A stretch of DNA of 64,000 nt from contig JACKPH010000001.1 in NCBI GenBank assembly GCA_024233675.1, positions 1 through 64,000 of the forward strand. The letters are read 5' to 3'. Under the pieces are notes generated by a model. The model saw nothing but the letters and a program-made list of their open reading frames with translations, searched no databases and was not told the origin of the DNA. The position numbers were made by a program, and so were the translations under genes. Of the stretch, positions 33,875-41,604 are shown piece after piece. How positions within the stretch are numbered: position 1 is the stretch's first letter; the number at the start of each line of letters is the position of its first letter. The stretch is from Thermotogae bacterium (GTDB taxonomy: Bacteria > Thermotogota > Thermotogae > Petrotogales > Petrotogaceae).

Positions 33875-33908
33875 AAAGGGTGTCTGCATAAAGCAGGCAC
33901 CTTTTTTT
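33875..33908 (+). terminator. Attenuator terminator (hairpin B) before the transporter genes
   Basis: GGTGTCTGC (33879-33887) pairs with GCAGGCACC (33893-33901), one G-U pair, loop ATAAA, then seven T (33902-33908). Its 5' arm overlaps the antiterminator segment 33875-33883. In addition, GGTGCC (33836-33841) of hairpin A is complementary to GGCACC (33896-33901), giving a second competing pairing. Confidence 0.85.
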
Positions 33909-33935
33909 ATTATAAAACTTTCCGGAGGTGTTTTT

Positions 33936-34871
33936 ATGAAAAAGATGTTTGGGTTAATTATTGTTTTGGTTTTTTCTGTTTTTGTTTTAGGTGTAAAAGT
34001 CGGAATTACTCAGATAGTAGATCATCCGGCTCTTAACGCTCTTACTCAGGGGGTTATTGATGTTCTTAATAGTTTTGATTCTTCAGTTGAAATTGAGATT
34101 CAGAATGCTCAGGGTGTATTTCAGAACACTATAAACATTGCAAAAAAATTTAAAACCGATGTTGATTTTATAGTCGCTGTGAGTACTCCTTCCGCACAGT
34201 CATGCCAGACAGAAATAAAAGATAAACCTATTATTTTCTCGGCAGTAACCGATCCTGTTTCTGCAGGCCTTGTATCTCATATGGGTAAAAACAGCGGTAA
34301 TATAACAGGTATAAGCGATATGCTTCCCGTAGGCGTACATCTCGGGCTTATAAAGAAACTTATTCCTACTGCAAAAAAAATAGGTATCGTTTATAATCCC
34401 GGCGAAAGTAATTCCGTAGCTCTTGCCGAACTTACAAAATCTTATTCAAAATCACTTGATTTTGAAATAGTTGATATGACAGGCTCAAATGTTAATGAAC
34501 TTATAACAGCATATAATTCAAAAAGAGATTTAGTTGATACTGTTTATCTTTTCACCGATAATCTTGTTGCCTCTTCAGGAGAAATTCTCGGTAAACTTTT
34601 CGAAAAAGATAATATGCCGGTTATAGCGGGTGATATAAGCATAGCAAAATCAACATCTTTTATAGGTTTTGGTTTTGATTATTATAAACTCGGTACTGAA
34701 ACCGGAAAAATGCTTGTTGAAATAATAAAAGGCAAAAAAGTTCAGGATACGGAATCACAGTTTATGAGTTCGGATTCACTCAGTCTTTTTATAAATATGA
34801 AAAAAGCAAAAAATCTCGGTATAAATATTCCGGCAGAACTTATAAAAAAAGCTGATGAAGTTGTAGAATAG
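33936..34871 (+). CDS. ABC transporter substrate-binding protein (TrpX-like, PF04392 type)
   Basis: A 311-aa exported binding protein (signal peptide KKMFGLIIVLVFSVFVLG). The domain pattern VGITQIVDHPALNALTQGVIDVL, IVAVSTPSAQS, PIIFSAVTDPVSAGLV, NITGISDMLPV and IGIVYNPGESNS is the ABC_sub_bind family, whose characterised Gram-positive members import tryptophan or tyrosine. It has a strong ribosome site (GGAGGTG). First gene after the aromatic leader peptide, so the ligand is most likely Trp, Tyr or Phe. Confidence 0.88.
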   Translation: MKKMFGLIIVLVFSVFVLGVKVGITQIVDHPALNALTQGVIDVLNSFDSSVEIEIQNAQGVFQNTINIAKKFKTDVDFIVAVSTPSAQSCQTEIKDKPIIFSAVTDPVSAGLVSHMGKNSGNITGISDMLPVGVHLGLIKKLIPTAKKIGIVYNPGESNSVALAELTKSYSKSLDFEIVDMTGSNVNELITAYNSKRDLVDTVYLFTDNLVASSGEILGKLFEKDNMPVIAGDISIAKSTSFIGFGFDYYKLGTETGKMLVEIIKGKKVQDTESQFMSSDSLSLFINMKKAKNLGINIPAELIKKADEVVE

Positions 34872-34881
34872 GAGGATTTAT

Positions 34882-35862
34882 ATGAATTTACTCGGTATCG
34901 CAGAACAGGGATTAATACTCGGATTTGTTGCTTTGGGAGTTTTTATGAGTTTCAGGGTAATAGATCTTGCCGATCTTACACCTGACGGATCTTATGTTTT
35001 AGGCGGAGCTGTTACGGTTTCTCTTTTATACCGTGGTATTCCATGGTATTATGCAATTATATGCGCTTTTATAATAACGGGAATAAGCGGTTTTTTTACC
35101 GCTGTTCTTTATAATAAATTTAAAATGAATTCATTACTCGCAAGTATACTTATAATGACAATGCTTTATTCCGTAAATCTCAGAATAATGGACGGTCCTA
35201 ATATATCAGTTCCTAAAGATATTTCGGAAGAAACTGTTCTGTACAGCGAAAGCACATCTCTTGACAATTTTCTCGGTGATCTGAACATTTCAGCGGAACA
35301 GCCTGATAAAAAAGAAAACAGAAAAACCGAATATGTATCTCCTTTTAATAATCTTTCGGACGGAAAAGATTTTTTACTGCTTCTTATTATTCTTCTTTTT
35401 TCAATAACTGTTCTTTCCGTATTCCTTAAAACAGATTTCGGTATACTTTTAAGAGGATACGGCGGAAACAAGGAAGGGGTAACATCACTCGGTGTGAACA
35501 AAAATATTCTTAGTATTACAGGTTTATTTATAGGTAACGGCTTTGCAGGAATTTCAGGAGGGATTTTTTCTTTATATGCAGGTTTTTCCGATGTTAATAT
35601 GGGACAGGGTATAGTAGTAACGTCACTTGCTGCAATAATAATAGGAGAAATTCTTATCAGCAGATTTAATATTCTTTATAATCTTTTATGCCCTGTTGTA
35701 GGTGCGGTTGTTTACGAAATACTTCTTTCGTTTGCAATGAAATACGGTTATAAAATCGGATTTCAGCCAGGCGATATAAAACTTCTTACTTCATTTTTTA
35801 TTGTTATTGTAATAGGTTTCAGAACTCTGGAGGTGAAAAAATGGTTGAAATTAAAAATGTAG
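34882..35862 (+). CDS. ABC transporter permease (TrpY-like)
   Basis: A 326-aa branched-chain-type permease with eight or nine membrane spans; LADLTPDGSYVLGGAV near the N-terminus and GNGFAGISGGIFSLYAGFSDVNMGQGIVV are characteristic of this uncharacterised-permease family (COG4120 type). A polar insert at about residues 110-160 (LYSESTSLDNFLGDLNISAEQ and following) is larger than I expect for the family and may face outside. It overlaps the ATPase gene by 22 bases. Confidence 0.87.
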   Translation: MNLLGIAEQGLILGFVALGVFMSFRVIDLADLTPDGSYVLGGAVTVSLLYRGIPWYYAIICAFIITGISGFFTAVLYNKFKMNSLLASILIMTMLYSVNLRIMDGPNISVPKDISEETVLYSESTSLDNFLGDLNISAEQPDKKENRKTEYVSPFNNLSDGKDFLLLLIILLFSITVLSVFLKTDFGILLRGYGGNKEGVTSLGVNKNILSITGLFIGNGFAGISGGIFSLYAGFSDVNMGQGIVVTSLAAIIIGEILISRFNILYNLLCPVVGAVVYEILLSFAMKYGYKIGFQPGDIKLLTSFFIVIVIGFRTLEVKKWLKLKM

Positions 35863-36587
35863 ATATTATTTATAACAAAGGCATGTACAATGAAAAAAAA
35901 GCCCTCGATAATTTTTCACTTAAAATAGAAAAAAATGAGTTTATAACAATAATAGGTCATAACGGAGCCGGCAAGACAACTCTTTTTAAAGTTCTTACAG
36001 GTAGTCTTACACCTGACAGCGGAAAATATATCATAAACGGCAGGGAAATTAAAAAAGTCCGAAGTCATATTCTGTTTAAAAAAATAGGTATAGTTTATCA
36101 GAATCCTGATTCAGGGGTTTTCCCGGAACTGACTATTGAAGAAAATCTTATTCTCGGTAAAAAAAGAGGCATGAGAGGTTTAGGATTTTCAAAATACGAT
36201 AGTCTTGATCTTCTGACAGGTCTCGGTATAGGTCTTGAAAAAAGATTAAAAACAAAAGTAAAGGAATTATCAGGAGGGCAGAAACAGTCTCTGGCTATGA
36301 TTATAGCTGTTTCAAGTAAACCGTCTATGCTTCTTTTGGATGAACATACAGCAGCTCTCGATCCTAAAATGGCGGATAAAATAATGAATCTCACATTAAA
36401 AATAAATAAGGAACTTAATATTCCTGTGCTTATGATTACACATAATATGAATCTTACAGAAAAATATTCACAGAGAATAATCGAAATAAGCGGAGGAAAA
36501 ATCTCTTCTGATATATTTGCAGAAGAAAATTCTTCATCCGGAAAAATTTTTTGCGGAAAAAATATGTTTATAACAGAGGTTGTATAA
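35841..36587 (+). CDS. ABC transporter ATP-binding protein (TrpZ-like)
   Basis: A 248-aa ATPase: Walker A GHNGAGKTT, Q-loop YQNPDSGVFPELT, signature LSGGQKQS, Walker B MLLLDEHTAALDP (with DEH in place of DEP, as in this COG1101 group), H-loop ITHN. Starts within the permease gene behind GGAGGTG. It powers the importer under the aromatic attenuator. Confidence 0.9.
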   Translation: MVEIKNVDIIYNKGMYNEKKALDNFSLKIEKNEFITIIGHNGAGKTTLFKVLTGSLTPDSGKYIINGREIKKVRSHILFKKIGIVYQNPDSGVFPELTIEENLILGKKRGMRGLGFSKYDSLDLLTGLGIGLEKRLKTKVKELSGGQKQSLAMIIAVSSKPSMLLLDEHTAALDPKMADKIMNLTLKINKELNIPVLMITHNMNLTEKYSQRIIEISGGKISSDIFAEENSSSGKIFCGKNMFITEVV

Positions 36588-36604
36588 ATTTTTCTTTCAC
36601 AATA

Positions 36605-36642
36605 AAAATAAAGTACGTATATAATAATACGTACTTTATTTT
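36605..36642. terminator. Bidirectional terminator, importer operon / HAD gene
   Basis: AAAATAAAGTACGTAT (36605-36620) and ATACGTACTTTATTTT (36627-36642) are complementary over 16 bases, A/T-flanked on both sides. Confidence 0.85.
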
Positions 36643-37259
36643 ATTATTTTAAATAATTCCTCATAATTTTTTACCGACCATTTAGCATCTTTATTTATTT
36701 CACCGTCAGGATTAAAATAAACTGTATCTATACCGGCGTTCACGCCTGATATTATATCTATTGCCCTGTCACCTATTGTAAGTGTTTCTTCTTTTTTTAA
36801 TTCAAATTTTGATATAAAGTACAGAAACCCTTCAGGGTCAGGTTTTCTTTTAAGTTTATCCTCCTTGGCGACAATATCCTTAAAAAATTTAGTATAATTA
36901 TAATAATCCAGCAATCCGAATGCAGAATCAGAACTTCTGTGTGTATAAATAAAATTCATCCCTCCGTTGTCTTTTATATACTGAAGTATTTTATCAGAAC
37001 CGGCAAACGGTTTTCTATCGGAATTGGGTATTTCATCTTCTATTTTTTCAACAAGTTCTTCAAATCCGTCCTCTATACCGTACTTATTCTGAAAATACTG
37101 TGCGGCAAAATTTTTTGAAACCTTAACGTATTCAATAATATTTTCTATTTTTTCATCTATATTTTTATTTTTCAGAGCTATCTGAAATGAAAGTGCAACT
37201 CCGGGATAAGTATTAAAAAGTGTTCCGCCGAAATCCCAAATATAATATTTATATTTCAT
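36636..37259 (-). CDS. HAD-superfamily hydrolase-like protein with altered motif I
   Basis: A 207-aa HAD subfamily IA protein. Motif I is WDFGGTLF (Asp9 nucleophile kept, but the Asp two residues later, the general acid/base, is Gly11). Motif II is FIYTHRS, the motif III lysine lies near VAKEDKLKRKPDP, and motif IV is LTIGDRAIDI. D-x-G-G-T versions occur in several Firmicute HAD proteins, so this is a variant family rather than an error, but phosphatase turnover may be weak. Promoter TGG-TATAAT with TTCAAT at 37290-37318. Confidence 0.75.
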   Translation of the reverse strand: MKYKYYIWDFGGTLFNTYPGVALSFQIALKNKNIDEKIENIIEYVKVSKNFAAQYFQNKYGIEDGFEELVEKIEDEIPNSDRKPFAGSDKILQYIKDNGGMNFIYTHRSSDSAFGLLDYYNYTKFFKDIVAKEDKLKRKPDPEGFLYFISKFELKKEETLTIGDRAIDIISGVNAGIDTVYFNPDGEINKDAKWSVKNYEELFKIIK

Positions 37260-37289
37260 CGGTATCTCCTTTCATCTTTTTTCTATATA

Positions 37290-37318
37290 ATTATACCATT
37301 TTTATTTTTTACATTGAA
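37290..37318 (-). promoter_or_regulatory. Promoter of the HAD gene
   Basis: On the - strand TTCAAT (37313-37318), 17 bases, TATAAT (37290-37295) with TGG directly before it. Confidence 0.6.
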
Positions 37319-37451
37319 ATAATTTACAACATTAATTTTCTCTGTTATTAATATTTTTCTGATATTATATTTTTTGGTTATTTTTTTTGAAATTATTTTC
37401 ACGTGTATTATATAGATTGTTTCTTAAATTATTATTAAAGGAGTTCTCATT

Positions 37452-38384
37452 ATGAATTACGGATTTAAAAAATTTTTTAATCCAGTTAATTTTCATGGTA
37501 ACAGCAAAAAGAGTGAATTTTTTGAAGGGTGGTATTATAAAATAACTTCCGATGATTACCAGATTGCGGTTATTCCGGGAGTATCAATGGCAGAAGATAA
37601 TCCGCAATGTTTTATTCAGATTCTTGACGGTAAAAATAATACTTCGGAGTATTACACTTTTCCCAAAGAAATTTTTGAATATTCAAAAATTTCTTTCGAA
37701 ATAAAAATAGGAAATTGCATTTTCAGGGAAAATTACATGAAACTTGATCTTCCGGAATATCACTCGGAATTTAATTTTTCAAACATTCAGAATATACCGC
37801 GAAATATTTTTTCTCCCGGTGTAATGGGTCCTTATTCTTATATTCCCAATATGGAATGTAATCACGGAATTATTGCAATTAACGGAAAAGCAAACGGTTT
37901 TATAAACGACAAAAAAATAAAATCAGCAAATTTTTATATGGAAAAGGATTGGGGAAAATCTTTTCCGTCGGCATGGATATGGATGCAGAGTAATAATTTC
38001 GAATATCTTAATACTTCTTTCACTCTCTCAGTTGCAAATGTTCCTTTCAGAGGAAAGAGTTTTACAGGTTTTATAGGTTATTTTCTGCACAAAAATAAAT
38101 TTTATAAATTCACTTCTTACAACGGTTCCAAGATAGATTTTATAGATTATAAGAAAAACAGTGTTTTTATAAAGATTTTCAGAAAAAATATTTTTATGGA
38201 AATTAAAGCTTTATCAAAAGACGGTAATATTCTTTTTTCTCCCAAAAACGGTAATATGACAGGCAAAATAAATGAGTCTCTTAACTCGGAAATAAAAGTA
38301 AAAATTTTTGATAAAAATAATATTCTGTTTTCAGGTGAAGGTAAATATTCAGGTCTTGAATTAGTAAATGTCGATTTATTATAA
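37452..38384 (+). CDS. Tocopherol cyclase-like protein
   Basis: A 310-aa protein of the tocopherol cyclase-like family: N-terminal SEFFEGWYYKI, PGVMGPYSYIPNMECNHGI, and the strong signature FYMEKDWGKSFPSAWIWMQSNNF. No signal peptide. Plant and cyanobacterial members make tocopherol; the bacterial members outside phototrophs have no known substrate. No prenylquinone genes are nearby, so a lipid-binding or modified lipocalin-like role is as likely. Single gene with its own terminator. Confidence 0.8.
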   Translation: MNYGFKKFFNPVNFHGNSKKSEFFEGWYYKITSDDYQIAVIPGVSMAEDNPQCFIQILDGKNNTSEYYTFPKEIFEYSKISFEIKIGNCIFRENYMKLDLPEYHSEFNFSNIQNIPRNIFSPGVMGPYSYIPNMECNHGIIAINGKANGFINDKKIKSANFYMEKDWGKSFPSAWIWMQSNNFEYLNTSFTLSVANVPFRGKSFTGFIGYFLHKNKFYKFTSYNGSKIDFIDYKKNSVFIKIFRKNIFMEIKALSKDGNILFSPKNGNMTGKINESLNSEIKVKIFDKNNILFSGEGKYSGLELVNVDLL

Positions 38385-38420
38385 TATTGAGCTAACATAA
38401 AGTTACTATTTGGTAAAATA

Positions 38421-38460
38421 AACGAATTATCTGATTTTTTCTGATAATTCGTTTTTATTT
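38421..38460 (+). terminator. Terminator of the tocopherol cyclase-like gene
   Basis: ACGAATTATC (38422-38431) and GATAATTCGT (38443-38452), loop of 11, then a T-rich tail. Confidence 0.75.
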
Positions 38461-38671
38461 TAGTTTATTTGTGTTTATATTGATAAAAGTCAATTTAATT
38501 ATTAATTTCACATATAGACTTACATTATATCAGTGATATTATATAAATGATTTTCGGGTTTACCAAACTGTAATTATTTATTTCGGTATTATAATCTTTA
38601 AATATTATTTTCTTAAATTTGCTTTAATTCTTGTGATTTATTTCATAAAATTTATTTTTGGAGGTGTTTTT

Positions 38672-38911
38672 ATGGCAAAGTATGAGGTTACTAAAACTCT
38701 TGATGTTATGGGAGAAGTTTGTCCTGTTCCTGACGTTGAAACAAAAAGAGCTCTCAAAAAAATGAAACCGGGAGAGATTCTTGAAGTTTTAATCGATTAT
38801 GCAATGTCTGCGGAAAGAATTCCTGAGACCGTTAAAAACATGGGTCACGAAGTTCTTGAGGTCGTTGAGTCTGCTCCGTCAGAATGGAAAATCTATATTA
38901 AGGTTAAATAA
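38672..38911 (+). CDS. tusA: TusA/SirA-like sulfur carrier
   Basis: A 79-aa TusA-fold protein with the persulfide-carrying Cys17 in MGEVCPVPDVETKRAL. It receives sulfane sulfur and hands it to partners. ATG 38672 has the ribosome site GGAGGTG. It leads a cluster tusA-yedE-dsrE-dsrF-dsrH, arranged as I recall from Thermotoga maritima. The products probably import and relay reduced sulfur for tRNA thiolation or other sulfuration. Confidence 0.92.
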   Translation: MAKYEVTKTLDVMGEVCPVPDVETKRALKKMKPGEILEVLIDYAMSAERIPETVKNMGHEVLEVVESAPSEWKIYIKVK

Positions 38912-38929
38912 TACTAAGGGGGTATTGCT

Positions 38930-39925
38930 ATGGCCTGGACAGGTTTGTTGATGGGTTTAATTTTCGGTGCTTTATTACAGCAGGGAAGAGTTTGTTTTAA
39001 TTCAGCTTTCAGGGACTTAAGACTTACAAAGGATAATTACACTTTTAAAATTGTTGTTCTTTCAGTTGCACTTTCAACAATTATATTTCATTTTTCCGCT
39101 CAGTTAGGATGGATAAAAATGAATCCTGCTGCTTTTAACTGGGTTTCAACTATACTCGGTGCATTTATATTCGGTATGGGTATGGTTTTGGCAGGAGGAT
39201 GTGCTTCAGGTATTACATACAGAGTAGGAGAAGGTATGACAACAGCATGGTTTGCTGTATTTTCTTTCGGTCTTACAGCATATGCTACAAAAAAAGGTGC
39301 ACTTAACTGGGTTATAAAAGGTTTATCTAAATTTGACGTAAGAACAACATATGCAGCTGATTCCCTTTATGCTCCTAAAACAGGTGTTACAGTTTCTTCC
39401 GTTTTAAATATTAATCCGTGGATACCTGCGTTAATTTTCGCAGCTTTATGTTTATGGTATGTTTTCGGTACAAAAACAACACAGAGAAAGACAAAAATAA
39501 ACTGGATTCTTTTAGGTATTTTACTCGCTGTAGTTTCCGGTGTTGCATATATTTTAAGTTATAAAGCAGGAAGAAATTACGGTTTCGGAATTACCGGACC
39601 ATGGGTTGATCTTTTCAGCAGTTTCCTTAATGCACAGAAACTCAACTGGAGTTCACTTTCTGTTCTTGGTATGGTTATAGGTTCAGCAATTGCTGCAATT
39701 GCTTCAAAAGAATTTAAGCTGAGAATGCCGAAAAATCCGATGACTTATGTTCAGGTTCTTTTAGGCGGATTTATGATGGGATTCGGTGCTTCTATAGATT
39801 ACGGATGTAATATAGGTCATTTCTTTGTAGGATTACCTATGTTAGCTATAAGTTCAATTATAGCTTCAGTATTCTTTATTCTCGGTAACTGGACTATGAC
39901 ATATTTCTTATACCAGAGAGATTAA
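38930..39925 (+). CDS. YeeE/YedE-type sulfur compound transporter
   Basis: A 331-aa membrane protein with about nine or ten helices and the family's conserved cysteines: GRVCFNSAFRD (Cys22), GMVLAGGCASGITYRVGEG and SIDYGCNIGHFF. Related TsuA proteins take up thiosulfate by relaying it along such cysteines. Directly downstream of tusA, so it probably supplies the sulfur that TusA carries. Confidence 0.92.
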   Translation: MAWTGLLMGLIFGALLQQGRVCFNSAFRDLRLTKDNYTFKIVVLSVALSTIIFHFSAQLGWIKMNPAAFNWVSTILGAFIFGMGMVLAGGCASGITYRVGEGMTTAWFAVFSFGLTAYATKKGALNWVIKGLSKFDVRTTYAADSLYAPKTGVTVSSVLNINPWIPALIFAALCLWYVFGTKTTQRKTKINWILLGILLAVVSGVAYILSYKAGRNYGFGITGPWVDLFSSFLNAQKLNWSSLSVLGMVIGSAIAAIASKEFKLRMPKNPMTYVQVLLGGFMMGFGASIDYGCNIGHFFVGLPMLAISSIIASVFFILGNWTMTYFLYQRD

Positions 39926-39940
39926 TCAGGAGGTTTTTTT

Positions 39941-40297
39941 ATGAAACTAACTATTCAGGTAATGGTTCAGCCTTATACATATGAGGATCTGGACAGTGCT
40001 TTAAAAATAGCAGAGGCCGGACTCGAAAAAGGTCACGAAGTCGGTATTTTCCTTTTCTGTGACTCTGTACTTGCTATTAACAGTCTTATTAAACCTATAA
40101 GAGCTGACAGAAATATTCCGGAAAAGATTAAAAATCTTATAGCCGAAAAAGGTTTAAAAGTTGATATATGCGGAATATGTATGGACTACAGAGGAATAAA
40201 CACTGATATGATTATTCCGGGGGCTAAATCAAGCGGTTTACCGGAACTCGCAGAACTTATATATAAGTCCGACAGATTTATCAACTTTATGGCGTGA
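39941..40297 (+). CDS. DsrE-family protein
   Basis: A 118-aa DsrE-fold protein; the pattern TIQVMVQPYTYEDLDSALKIAEAGLEKGHEVGIFLFCDSVLA and the cysteine motif VDICGICMDYRGI place it with the DsrE/TusD subunit, the one that normally carries the active cysteine. Probably forms a complex with the next two gene products. Ribosome site AGGAGG. Confidence 0.9.
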   Translation: MKLTIQVMVQPYTYEDLDSALKIAEAGLEKGHEVGIFLFCDSVLAINSLIKPIRADRNIPEKIKNLIAEKGLKVDICGICMDYRGINTDMIIPGAKSSGLPELAELIYKSDRFINFMA

Positions 40298-40307
40298 GGT
40301 GTTTTTA

Positions 40308-40664
40308 ATGGATAAAAAAATATTATTTGTAGTTTATCAGTCACCTGTAGGCTCAGTATGGATAAACGAAGCTTTCAGAACAGCTTTTGGAATGTACGGA
40401 GAAGATATTGAACCGTCTGTTCTTCTTATAGAAGAAGCATCTGTGGGATTATCTCCGGATACAAAACCGGAAACACTGGGACTTCTTCCTATAAGTATGG
40501 TACACAGATTTGTAAAAAGATATGAAACTTCGGTTTACGGAGTTAAAGAACATTGCGAAAAGTACGGAGTTAAGAATATCGATGAAAATTTCAGTGCAAA
40601 AATTCTTAACGAATCGGAACTGAACGGTTTTTTCCATTCTTTCGATAATGTTATCTTTATGTGA
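40308..40664 (+). CDS. DsrF/TusC-like protein
   Basis: About 118 aa, DsrE-like fold (KKILFVVYQSPVGSVWINEAFRTAFGMYG), the expected DsrF/TusC subunit by position. ATG 40308 follows GAGGTG; the nearby earlier start at 40299 overlaps that site. Only one cysteine is seen, in KEHCEKYG, not in a conserved catalytic setting, so it is likely structural. Confidence 0.85.
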   Translation: MDKKILFVVYQSPVGSVWINEAFRTAFGMYGEDIEPSVLLIEEASVGLSPDTKPETLGLLPISMVHRFVKRYETSVYGVKEHCEKYGVKNIDENFSAKILNESELNGFFHSFDNVIFM

Positions 40665-40674
40665 GGTGTTTAAA

Positions 40675-40944
40675 GTGGCTCTTTTTTTGATAAAATACGG
40701 TACTGATAACAGTGCTGAAAAAATTAAATTAAAAAATACCAACGATGATGATGTTTTGATTTTTATACAAAACGGTGTTTACTGGACAATAAATTCTGAA
40801 ATTAACAATATTAAAGGCAAAAAATTTACACTTAAGTCGGATTTTATCTCGAGAGGCTATCAGGAATCATCTTCTTTGACTGATTTAATTGATTATTCAC
40901 AATTCATTGATATAATTGAGGAAAATGAAAAAATTATAGGTTAA
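40675..40944 (+). CDS. DsrH/TusB-like protein
   Basis: An 89-aa protein, third member of the DsrEFH set: ALFLIKYGTDN, DVLIFIQNGVYWT and ISRGY give the DsrH pattern (TM0979 is the Thermotoga equivalent as I recall). It contains no cysteine, so it cannot carry persulfide. GTG start at 40675 behind GAGGTG; the longer ORF overlaps the previous gene. Confidence 0.85.
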   Translation: MALFLIKYGTDNSAEKIKLKNTNDDDVLIFIQNGVYWTINSEINNIKGKKFTLKSDFISRGYQESSSLTDLIDYSQFIDIIEENEKIIG

Positions 40945-40949
40945 GTTTT

Positions 40950-40976
40950 AGGGAAAGTATTTTAAATACTTTCCCT
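40950..40976. promoter_or_regulatory. 27-base perfect palindrome, probable operator
   Basis: AGGGAAAGTATTT (40950-40962), one central T, AAATACTTTCCCT (40964-40976). It lies between dsrH and the ArsR-TusA regulator gene, 33 bases before the latter's start. It lacks a T-run, so it is a poor terminator and a good candidate operator for a dimeric ArsR-type repressor. Confidence 0.6.
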
Positions 40977-41009
40977 CATCCTTGTATATTAGGATTCGGA
41001 GGGATAATT

Positions 41010-41603
41010 TTGAAAGTTTTCAGTACTAAAGTACAGTCTCTTGATTTGCCAACGGTATTTAAAATTCTTTCTAATCAGACCAGAGTTGAAATTTTAATAA
41101 TGCTGCGTGATTCATGTTCAACAGCAAAAGAAATATCAGAAAAACTTTCTGCTGATATTTCTACTGTTTACAGACATCTTAAATTTCTTCAGGTTAACGG
41201 TCTTATTAAATCTTATATTTATTCCGGAGTTGAAAGATATGATCTTTCGAGTGAGCATGTTTATAATTTAATTGAATCAGGTATAATGATGCTAACCGAT
41301 GTAAAGGGAACTAAATCAGTAGAACCAGGCATTTTAAAAATTTTCAGTGAAGGTATACATGAACTGAGAGATATTAAGGTTGACCGTTTTATTGATATGA
41401 GAGGTGAATTATGCCCCGTTCCGGATATAAGTACGAGAAAGAATCTTGAATCAATGCAAAGCGGAGAAGTACTACTTATTATAGTGGATTATCCGCTTTC
41501 AAAAGAAAGAATTCCTAATATAGTAAAAACAGAGGGTCATGAACTTATTGCAATTTTTGAAGACAATCTCAGGGATACGAAAATATATATCAGGAGGAGA
41601 TAA
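41010..41603 (+). CDS. ArsR-type HTH fused to a TusA domain
   Basis: A 197-aa fusion. Residues 10-90 are an ArsR winged helix (FKILSNQTRVEILIMLRD, STAKEISEKLSADISTVYRHLKFL). Residues 124-197 are a TusA domain with the complete persulfide motif: DMRGELCPVPDISTRKNL (Cys135), closely similar to the stand-alone TusA upstream. A DNA-binding protein with its own sulfur-carrier domain suggests direct sensing of the persulfide state of the relay. TTG start behind GGAGGG. Immediately followed by the dihydrolipoyl dehydrogenase gene. Confidence 0.88.
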   Translation: MKVFSTKVQSLDLPTVFKILSNQTRVEILIMLRDSCSTAKEISEKLSADISTVYRHLKFLQVNGLIKSYIYSGVERYDLSSEHVYNLIESGIMMLTDVKGTKSVEPGILKIFSEGIHELRDIKVDRFIDMRGELCPVPDISTRKNLESMQSGEVLLIIVDYPLSKERIPNIVKTEGHELIAIFEDNLRDTKIYIRRR

Positions 41604-41604
41604 A

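Noticed and set aside
33719..33935. Transporter leader considered as a T-box or riboswitch
   Set aside because: No T-box sequence or known aptamer core is visible, while a leader peptide with seven aromatic codons and competing hairpins explains the structure.
33812..34036. A + strand ORF covering hairpin A and the start of the binding-protein gene
   Set aside because: It is out of frame with both the leader peptide and the transporter gene, has no ribosome site, and crosses the terminator.
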